Part shown: piece by piece, positions 1-5,273 of the stretch
Numbering within the stretch: the first letter of the stretch is position 1
Layout: every line of letters begins with the position of its first letter
DNA from: DATFLK01 sp035267815
Lineage (GTDB): Bacteria > Pseudomonadota > Zetaproteobacteria > Mariprofundales > Mariprofundaceae
NCBI GenBank assembly: GCA_035267815.1
Contig: DATFLK010000198.1
Coordinates: 1-9,308 of the forward strand
Reading direction: 5' to 3'
DNA: 9,308 nucleotides
Position numbers and translations under genes: made by a program
Notes under the pieces: model-generated
What the model saw: only the letters and a program-made list of their open reading frames with translations
Database searches by the model: none
What the model was told of the DNA's origin: nothing

Positions 1-21
1 TTTGACTGTACCTGTTGCCAT
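1..21 (-). CDS. Cold-shock protein (CspA family), 5' end only
   Basis: Only the start is in the window: ATG at 21-19 followed by codons for MATGTVK, running off the left edge. Cold-shock domain proteins of the CspA family very commonly begin with this peptide (MATGTVKWFN...); they are small single-stranded nucleic-acid binders that act as RNA chaperones. A good ribosome binding site supports the start: minus-strand GAGG at 34-31, nine bases before the ATG across a run of seven T. The 166 bp between this start and the EAL gene would fit the long leader typical of csp mRNAs. Only seven residues are visible, so the family call rests on the N-terminal signature, the RBS and the leader; the rest of the gene is not seen. 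Confidence 0.7.
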
Positions 22-187
22 AAAAAAATACCTCAATCTTATCTATATATAAATTTCGCATGCATGTGGTCAGGGAGATGCGGGAGAGAACGGAAAGGCT
101 TCCGTCTTACTACCAGAAACTCATCGAGATCAACTTGCAGCTGTACGCAGTATAAACCATTATCGCCGGAACGCCAGCACCACCGTT
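22..187 (-). promoter_or_regulatory. Leader and possible promoter of the cold-shock gene
   Basis: This non-coding stretch separates the EAL stop codon from the csp start. On the minus strand it holds a TATACT -10-like hexamer (154-149) and a GATAAT (164-159), neither with a convincing -35. Directly after TATACT lies TGCGTACAG (149-141), close to the E. coli csp cold box (TGACGTACAGA). A transcript starting near 142 would have a leader of about 120 nt. Inside it, 105-90 forms a 6-bp hairpin (ACGGAA/TTCCGT, 4-nt loop) with no T-tract, and an AT-rich segment (about 55-40) precedes the RBS. The cold-box resemblance includes an indel and the -35 is poor, so this is a suggestion only. Confidence 0.35.
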
Positions 188-937
188 TCAGGTCAGCGCC
201 AGACTCCGGAAGGCCGGGCGGGCGAAGTAGTACCCTTGGATCAGTTCGATCCCCAGTGACTGCAGCACGTCGAGCTCCTCGCGCCGTTCCACCCCCTCGG
301 CGATCGTCGTGATGCCGAGTTCTCCGCAGGTCTGCAGGATGCCGCGCACGATCGCCTGGCGTGCCCTGTCCTGGTCGATGTTGCGGATCAGCGCCATGTC
401 GAGCTTGATGAAATCGGTTTGGATGTCGGAGAGCAGGTTGAGCCCCGAATAGCCGGCACCGAAGTCGTCGATAGCGGTTTTGAAGCCGCACTGCTTGTAG
501 TGCTCGACGATGTCGCGCAAATGTTCGTGGTCGTCGACCTTCTCGCTCTCGGTGATCTCGAAGATGATCCGCTCCACCGGGAAGCCGTAGGTTTCGGCCG
601 CGTTGAGGGTGGTGCGGATGCAGAGTTCGGGACGGTAGACAGCGTTGGGCATGAAGTTGATGCTGAGATAGGTATCCATGCCCAGCTCCGTCGCCAGCCC
701 TACGGCTTTGACCCGGCAGGATTGGTCGAATCGGTAACGGTTGGTGTCGTCGACCGATTCGAAGACTTGGCCGGCCGGCTCGTTGTCGAGGCCGCGTACC
801 AGCGCCTCGTGCGCGAACACCTTGCCGGTGGCGGTGTTGACGATGGGTTGGAACGCCATGGTGAAGTCGAATCCGAGATCGGTGCCGTGCAGGCACTCCT
901 GGCATCCGAGCGGCCGGTAATCTTTCTGTTTCTTCAT
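188..937 (-). CDS. Stand-alone EAL-domain cyclic-di-GMP phosphodiesterase
   Basis: 249 aa, almost entirely one EAL domain, expected to hydrolyse cyclic di-GMP to pGpG in the cytoplasm. The residues needed for catalysis and Mg2+ binding are all present: E44 in the EAL motif (HEALVRG), N94 (SINF), E127/E130 (FEITES), D157-D158 (DDFGAGYSGL), K178 (FIKLD), E214/E217 (IAEGVE) and Q234 (QGYYFARP). It therefore looks active rather than a degenerate binder. No GGDEF, PAS, HAMP or membrane segment is attached. The short N-terminus carries a C12-x-x-C15 pair before FTMAFQPIV, which could bind a metal or sense redox (inference). I chose the ATG at 937 over a frame opening at 1018 because AAAGG lies about 10 bases upstream and the extra residues would touch the end of murJ. 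It follows murJ on the same strand after 77 bp. Confidence 0.9.
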   Translation of the reverse strand: MKKQKDYRPLGCQECLHGTDLGFDFTMAFQPIVNTATGKVFAHEALVRGLDNEPAGQVFESVDDTNRYRFDQSCRVKAVGLATELGMDTYLSINFMPNAVYRPELCIRTTLNAAETYGFPVERIIFEITESEKVDDHEHLRDIVEHYKQCGFKTAIDDFGAGYSGLNLLSDIQTDFIKLDMALIRNIDQDRARQAIVRGILQTCGELGITTIAEGVERREELDVLQSLGIELIQGYYFARPAFRSLALT

Positions 938-977
938 GGATGTACGCCTTTCGATTAATTTGCCTGCTACTTTGCAA

Positions 978-995
978 GCGTCGCCGGGGCGACGC
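978..995 (-). other. Stem-loop between murJ and the EAL gene
   Basis: GCGTCGCC and GGCGACGC form a perfect 8-bp inverted repeat separated by two bases (in practice 7 bp with a 4-nt loop). It lies 19 bp after the murJ stop codon. On the minus strand it is followed by TTGCAAAG, not a T-tract, so it is a weak candidate terminator. It could instead protect the murJ mRNA 3' end or partly separate the expression of murJ and the EAL gene. Confidence 0.5.
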
Positions 996-1014
996 AACCC
1001 GGCCGCGAGTGTGC

Positions 1015-2571
1015 TCAACGCCCCCTGCGAAGCTGCTGCAGCCGTTCGCCACAGAGCCGTGCCGCAGCGAGGAAGGTCAGTATGCCGCCGCCGACAGCGA
1101 TGCTCAGCCAGAGAGCCTGCATGCCCTTGCCCCCGCCGGCCGGAAAGGGCCAGGCGTACAGCAGGACCAGCAGCAGGATCAGCATCAGCATGCTGGCGAA
1201 CAGCGCCTGCAGCATGCGCTTGGCGGTTATGGCATCAAAGAGTGTGCCGTGTGTTTTGCGCAGATGACGGATCAACAGTGCGGCGTTGAGCCACGAGGCT
1301 AGCGAGGTGGCCAGCGCCAGACCGAGGTAGCCAAGCGGCCACATCAGGATCATGGCCAGAAGGATGTTGGCGGCTACGCTGGCGGCGGCGTAGCGCATCG
1401 GCGTTTTGCTGTCCTGGTGGGCGTAGCAGGCCGTAGATAGTACCCGCACCCAGCAGAAGCTCATCAGGCCCACGCCGTAGGCCTGCAGCGCATGGGCGGT
1501 TGCCGCAGCGGCGGTGGCGGTGAAGCGACCCTGTTCGAACAGGGTGGTGATGATCGGCCCGGCCAGCAGCAGGATGCCGACGGTCGCCGGCAATGTGATC
1601 CAGGTCAGCCAGGCCAGCCCCTGTCGCAGCTCGTGCAGCGCATCGGTCTGTCGTCCGGCCGCCACATGCCCCGAGAGCGAGGGGAGCAGGGCGGTGCTCA
1701 TGGCGATGCCGAACAGCCCCAGCGGCAACTGCACGATACGGTCGGAGTAGTAGAGATAGGAGACGGCGCCGATCGGTAGCAGTGTGGCCAGGATGGTGCC
1801 GACCAAGATGTTGATCTGCACGGCGGCGACGCCGGTCACGGCCGGGCCGAAGAGTTTCAGGGTTCGGACAACCGGCGCCATGGTTGGTCTGAATCGGGGA
1901 CGGGGAGTCCATCCGATGCGACGGAGCGCCGGAAACTGGATGGCCAGTTGCAGTGTGCCGCCCAGCAGAACGCCGAGGGTGAGCGCCATGGCGGGGTTCT
2001 CCATGTTGGGAGCGAGCACGATGGCGGCGAAGATCAGGGCGATGTTGAGCAGGGCGGGGCTGGCGGCTGCCACCGCGAAGCGCCGGTAGGTGTTCAGCAC
2101 GGCCCAGGACATGGCGGCCAGCGTGATCATGGCGAGGTAGGGGAACATCCAGCGGGCTAGGTGCAGGGTCGCGGCCCATCGGTCCGGTTCGTCGTGGAAG
2201 CCGGGGGCGAACACCAACAGCAGCACGGGCATGCCTGCCATGCCCAGCAAGGTGAGTAGCAGCAGTGTCGCGAGCAACAGCCCGGCCAGGGCATCGAGGA
2301 AGTCGTGGGCCGCTACCTCGTCCTTTTTGCGCTCCTCGGCCAGGACGGGGACCAGTGCGACTGTCAGCGTCCCCTCGGCCAGCAGTCGCCGGAAGAAGTT
2401 TGGCAGCTTGAAGGCGACGAAGAAGGCATCGGCCAGAAGCCCGGCGCCGAGCACCCGCGCGATGAGGATGTCGCGGGCGAATCCCAGTACGCGAGAGACG
2501 AGCGTCCAGCTGCCGACCGTGCCGGTGGTCTTTAGCAATTGCCGCCCGGAATTTGACTTATCTGCGCTCAT
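1015..2571 (-). CDS. murJ: Lipid II flippase MurJ (MviN family)
   Basis: 518 aa, very hydrophobic throughout, as expected for the 14-helix inner-membrane MOP-superfamily transporter that flips lipid II to the periplasmic face for peptidoglycan synthesis. The N-terminal signature SRVLGFARD...ADAFFVAFKLPNFFRR matches E. coli MurJ closely. The functionally important charged residues of that protein have counterparts here: R27, R33, D48 and R61 (E. coli R18, R24, D39, R52), plus the arginine of YYSDR (R278, E. coli R270). The length is normal (E. coli 511 aa). The start ATG at 2571 has GGCGG/GAGGG purine stretches 10-20 bases upstream, a weak-to-moderate RBS. It is transcribed divergently from rpsU, an arrangement also seen in other Proteobacteria. 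Followed by the EAL gene. Confidence 0.96.
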   Translation of the reverse strand: MSADKSNSGRQLLKTTGTVGSWTLVSRVLGFARDILIARVLGAGLLADAFFVAFKLPNFFRRLLAEGTLTVALVPVLAEERKKDEVAAHDFLDALAGLLLATLLLLTLLGMAGMPVLLLVFAPGFHDEPDRWAATLHLARWMFPYLAMITLAAMSWAVLNTYRRFAVAAASPALLNIALIFAAIVLAPNMENPAMALTLGVLLGGTLQLAIQFPALRRIGWTPRPRFRPTMAPVVRTLKLFGPAVTGVAAVQINILVGTILATLLPIGAVSYLYYSDRIVQLPLGLFGIAMSTALLPSLSGHVAAGRQTDALHELRQGLAWLTWITLPATVGILLLAGPIITTLFEQGRFTATAAAATAHALQAYGVGLMSFCWVRVLSTACYAHQDSKTPMRYAAASVAANILLAMILMWPLGYLGLALATSLASWLNAALLIRHLRKTHGTLFDAITAKRMLQALFASMLMLILLLVLLYAWPFPAGGGKGMQALWLSIAVGGGILTFLAAARLCGERLQQLRRGR

Positions 2572-2622
2572 GATGATAATCCGCCGCCCTCTTTGTGTAT
2601 GCGACGAGCCTACCTGATGGCT

Positions 2623-2671
2623 TTGCAGAAAGTCATCCGTTGGGCCTATAAAGTGGACGGGGTTGCATAAT
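2623..2671 (+). promoter_or_regulatory. Probable promoter region of the rpsU operon
   Basis: The 145-bp divergent region between murJ and rpsU must contain the operon promoter. Candidate hexamers are TTGCAG (2623-2628), an 18-bp spacer and TATAAA (2647-2652, 5/6 to TATAAT). A second -10-like CATAAT lies at 2666-2671, with TTGGGC (2640-2645) 20 bp before it, too far for an ideal spacer. Two close promoters would resemble the tandem promoters of the E. coli operon. I see no clear LexA box. Start sites cannot be fixed from sequence alone. Confidence 0.45.
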
Positions 2672-2697
2672 CCCCCGCCTGCGCCTACACAAACCGG

Positions 2698-2709
2698 AAG
2701 GAGGTGATG
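2698..2709 (+). promoter_or_regulatory. Extended Shine-Dalgarno of rpsU
   Basis: AAGGAGGTGAT (2698-2708) is complementary over 11 consecutive bases to the conserved 3' end of proteobacterial 16S rRNA (GGATCACCTCCTTA). The ATG follows at 2717, 12 bases after GGAGG, across a T-rich spacer. This is far longer than the 4-6 base matches of the other genes in the window. Confidence 0.9.
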
Positions 2710-2716
2710 TTTTTAC

Positions 2717-2932
2717 ATGCCTGGAATTAGAGTCAATCCGGAAGAGCCGTTTGAGATTGCACTGAAGCGTTTCCGCAAGCAGGTGGAGCGTGGCGGTGTG
2801 ATCAGCGAGTGTCGTCGGCGCGAGGCGTATGAGAAGCCCTCCGTCAAAGCCAAGCGCAAGGCTGCGGCCGCGCGCAAGCGCCTGATGAAGCGTCTTCGCC
2901 GTATTCGCCGGCGCGAGGCTCGCGATTTTTAA
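2717..2932 (+). CDS. rpsU: 30S ribosomal protein S21 (bS21)
   Basis: 71 aa, the same length as E. coli S21, with the family pattern EPFEIALKRFRKQVERGGVISECRRREAYEKPS followed by a very basic tail rich in Lys, Arg and Ala. S21 sits on the 30S platform next to the 3' end of 16S rRNA and the anti-Shine-Dalgarno, and supports initiation. It is the first gene of the rpsU-yqeY-dnaG-rpoD operon and is followed 14 bp after its stop by an intrinsic terminator. Translation is probably very efficient given the extended Shine-Dalgarno. The start is unambiguous from the RBS and the N-terminal MPGIRVNPEEPFE. Confidence 0.97.
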   Translation: MPGIRVNPEEPFEIALKRFRKQVERGGVISECRRREAYEKPSVKAKRKAAAARKRLMKRLRRIRRREARDF

Positions 2933-2946
2933 CTGAATCGTGTACG

Positions 2947-2981
2947 AAGCGCCGGGTCGTCTGGCCCGGCGCTTTCTTTTT
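2947..2981 (+). terminator. Intrinsic terminator/attenuator after rpsU
   Basis: A perfect 10-bp stem (AAGCGCCGGG at 2947-2956 with CCCGGCGCTT at 2965-2974), an 8-nt loop and a T-rich tail (TTTCTTTTT, to 2981). It lies between rpsU and yqeY within the operon, in the position of T1 between rpsU and dnaG in E. coli. There, partial termination makes S21 much more abundant than primase and sigma-70. The same role is likely here. Confidence 0.9.
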
Positions 2982-3008
2982 GAATGATCGATCGCCGGAG
3001 GTGGCCGT

Positions 3009-3452
3009 ATGCTTCAACAACGTATCAATGACGATATGAAGGCCGCCATGAAGGCGGGCGACAAGTCGTCGCTGGGCGCTATTCGAATGCTGCGTGCCGC
3101 CATCAAGGACAAGGAGATCGAGCTTGGTCATGCACTGGCCGAGGAGGAGCTTTATGCTCTGATTGGCAAGCTGGTCAAGCAGCGCAGGGATGCCGCCGCG
3201 CAGTACGCCGAGGGGGGCAGGTCGGAGCTGGAGGCCAAGGAGCTGGCCGAGGCGGAACTCTTTTCGGCCTATCTGCCCGAGCCGCTCGGTGATGACGAGG
3301 TTGCCGCCATGCTCGACGGGGTCATGGCCGATACCGACGCCTCGGGTATGCGCGATATGGGCAAGGTCATGGCCGCCATGCGGGAAAAGGTCGAGGGCCG
3401 GGCCGATATGGGGCATCTCTCCGCCATGGTCAAGGCGCGCCTTCAGTCGTAA
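3009..3452 (+). CDS. yqeY: GatB/YqeY domain protein
   Basis: 147 aa, a complete member of the YqeY family. Family hallmarks are the start LQQRINDDMKAAMKAGDKSSLGAIRMLRAAIKDKEIELG, the central LVKQRRDAAAQYAEGGRSELEAKELAEAELFSAYLPEPL, and the C-terminal helical part with MGKVMAAM. This domain is homologous to the C-terminal tRNA-binding region of GatB, an amidotransferase subunit, and a tRNA-related role has been proposed, but the function of stand-alone YqeY is not settled. GGAGG at 2997-3001 lies seven bases before the ATG, fixing the start. It sits between rpsU and dnaG, a recurrent variant of this operon in Proteobacteria, and is followed by a 111-bp gap before dnaG. Confidence 0.95.
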   Translation: MLQQRINDDMKAAMKAGDKSSLGAIRMLRAAIKDKEIELGHALAEEELYALIGKLVKQRRDAAAQYAEGGRSELEAKELAEAELFSAYLPEPLGDDEVAAMLDGVMADTDASGMRDMGKVMAAMREKVEGRADMGHLSAMVKARLQS

Positions 3453-3563
3453 AGGGGTGTCCCGCATTATCCTCTTCTTTTTCCGGCCGAGACGTGCGGC
3501 GCAGGATGCCGCTTCCGATCTCCCGCTTCTTGCCAAGTATCGCAGGGACAGCTACATAGAGCC

Positions 3564-5267
3564 ATGACGCATTTCCCGCCTGAATTCATCGACGAGGTAT
3601 TGAGCCGAACCGATCTTGTCGAGTTGATCTCGCGTCATCTCCAGCTCAAGAAGGCGGGTTCAAACCTGATGGGGCTCTGTCCCTTCCATCACGAGAAATC
3701 CCCCTCTTTCTCCGTATCGCCGGACAAACAGCTCTACTACTGCTTTGGTTGCGGCAAGGGGGGCGGCGCCTTCCAGTTTCTGATGGAGCACGACGGTTAC
3801 TCCTTTCCCGAAGCGGTGGAGTATCTGGCCGAGAAGGCCGGTCTGGAGGTGCCTCGGGATGCTCGGTCCGATTCGGGTGAGGCGCAGCGCCATGCGCAGG
3901 CGCTGCAGCTGCTGGAGCAGGCGGCCGCGGCCTTTTCCAGGGTGCTGCAGGGCGCGCAGGGTAAGGCCGCGCGTGACTACCTTGTGCGTCGTGGCATGCC
4001 GGAGGCGATTGTCCGCGATTACCGCATTGGTTTCGCGCCGCCCGGCTACGATTTTATGAAGCGCTGCTTTGGCCAAGATGGCCGGGTGATGGCACAGCTG
4101 GAGGCGGTCGGCTTGCTGTTCAAAAACCGGCAGGGAGGGTACGGCGACCGATTCCGCGATCGTGTCATGTTTCCCATCCGCGATCGCAGGGGCAAGGTGG
4201 TGGGATTCGGCGGTCGCATCCTGGGCGACGGCGAACCCAAGTATCTCAACTCACCGGAGACCCCCTACTTCCACAAATCGAATCTGCTCTACGGCTTTTC
4301 GGAGCATCGCGAGCAGATCCGCAAGCGCAAGCTGCTGCTGGTCGTGGAAGGCTATATGGATGTGCTGGCACTGGCTGCGCATGGTTTTCCGATTGGCCTA
4401 GCGCCGTTGGGTACCGCCATTACCGAATCGCAGATTCGTGAGATCCTGCGACTGCACGACGCCCCCATCTTCTGCTTCGACGGCGATCGGGCTGGACGGC
4501 AGGCGGCTTGGCGGGCGCTGGAGCGTATGCTGCCGCTGCTTGGCGCCGAACATGCACCGCGTTTCCTCTATCTGCCGGAGGGGGAGGATCCGGACAGTCT
4601 GCTCGGCCGGGAGGGGGGCGAGGCCTTTGCCGCGCGCATCGAGCGCGAGGCTCGACCGGTGCTGGAGACCTGGCTGACGGGGCTGAAGCTGCTTGCCGGG
4701 CAGGGAGCCGAGGGGCGGGCGCGCATGGCCAAGAAGGCCGATGCGATGCTCGAAACGATGGCCGATGTCTATCTGAAGCAGGCATGGAAACAGGAGGCGG
4801 AGCGGGCCACCGGCATCAGTCTCCAGGCCGCTACCGCGAGGATGGAATCGCCCCGTCCCGCCCGCCCTGCCGGCTTCGATCCGGAGGAGCGGTTTGTCGC
4901 CGCACTGGTGCGTCAGCCGGCCCGCATCGGGGCGTTACCGGAGGAAGCCTGGCACTTTTTCCTTGACGATAAGGGGTTATATGAGATATACACGCGCGCT
5001 TTGCGCTATAATAGGGCAGAGAAGAGCATAATCGATGGCCTCAGACAGGATTTTCCAGAGGATGCGCGCATCGCGCGCTGGACGAATGAGCCGGATATTG
5101 GCCCCGAAGGCTTCGAATTCCTGCTGCTGGGCATCTGGATCAGACATCTTGATCGTCTATGGTCAGAAGCACGTGAATTGCCGAAGCAGCTCGAAATTGA
5201 TCGCCAGAGACGCGATCTGCAGGCGAAAAGAGAAGCAATTCATAAACAAATCAATGCAGAGGGTTGA
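3564..5267 (+). CDS. dnaG: DNA primase DnaG
   Basis: 567 aa (E. coli 581). It makes the short RNA primers at the replication fork that DNA polymerase III extends. The N-terminal zinc-binding domain has the CHC2 ligands C39, H42, C60 and C63 (CPFHHEKSPSF...YYCFGCG). The catalytic core follows with RFRDRVMFPIRD and the TOPRIM fold, whose acidic residues are E262 (EGYMDV) and D306/D308 (DGDRAG). The last third (from about residue 430) is the weakly conserved helicase-binding domain that contacts DnaB. All key residues are intact. The RBS is weak (AGGGA at about 3544-3548, 15 bases before the ATG), fitting the low primase level typical of this operon. The start matches the family N-terminus. The stop is 6 bp before rpoD. 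Confidence 0.97.
   Translation: MTHFPPEFIDEVLSRTDLVELISRHLQLKKAGSNLMGLCPFHHEKSPSFSVSPDKQLYYCFGCGKGGGAFQFLMEHDGYSFPEAVEYLAEKAGLEVPRDARSDSGEAQRHAQALQLLEQAAAAFSRVLQGAQGKAARDYLVRRGMPEAIVRDYRIGFAPPGYDFMKRCFGQDGRVMAQLEAVGLLFKNRQGGYGDRFRDRVMFPIRDRRGKVVGFGGRILGDGEPKYLNSPETPYFHKSNLLYGFSEHREQIRKRKLLLVVEGYMDVLALAAHGFPIGLAPLGTAITESQIREILRLHDAPIFCFDGDRAGRQAAWRALERMLPLLGAEHAPRFLYLPEGEDPDSLLGREGGEAFAARIEREARPVLETWLTGLKLLAGQGAEGRARMAKKADAMLETMADVYLKQAWKQEAERATGISLQAATARMESPRPARPAGFDPEERFVAALVRQPARIGALPEEAWHFFLDDKGLYEIYTRALRYNRAEKSIIDGLRQDFPEDARIARWTNEPDIGPEGFEFLLLGIWIRHLDRLWSEARELPKQLEIDRQRRDLQAKREAIHKQINAEG
4963..5012 (+). promoter_or_regulatory. Possible internal promoter(s) for rpoD inside dnaG
   Basis: An unusually AT-rich patch in the helicase-binding-domain codons holds TTGACG (4963-4968), an 18-bp spacer and TATACA (4987-4992). 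Further on lies a perfect TATAAT (5007-5012) that lacks a recognisable -35 at the right distance. The patch is about 260-310 bp upstream of the rpoD start. In E. coli, rpoD also has promoters inside dnaG, including a heat-shock one; I do not see a sigma-32 match here. This is inference from hexamer matches only. Confidence 0.3.
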
Positions 5268-5273
5268 CGACAC

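Noticed and set aside
90..105. Hairpin ACGGAA/TTCCGT as a terminator for the EAL gene
   Set aside because: It has a short stem and no following T-tract on the minus strand; more likely a leader hairpin or chance.
938..1018. N-terminal extension of the EAL protein to an upstream start at 1018
   Set aside because: It has no good RBS, would overlap the end of murJ and contain the intergenic stem-loop; the ATG at 937 has AAAGG upstream.
39..1052. Open frame of 337 codons opposite/overlapping the EAL gene
   Set aside because: It is an Arg/His/Pro-rich shifted frame over a gene with all EAL catalytic residues; it is a shadow.
1235..2179. 314-codon frame overlapping murJ on the same strand
   Set aside because: It is a shifted frame of murJ, rich in Arg, Pro and His with no membrane-protein character, while murJ is intact.
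3530..3558. TTGCCA-N17-TACATA as a dnaG promoter
   Set aside because: The -10 matches only 3 of 6 positions and the rest of the 111-bp gap gives no support.
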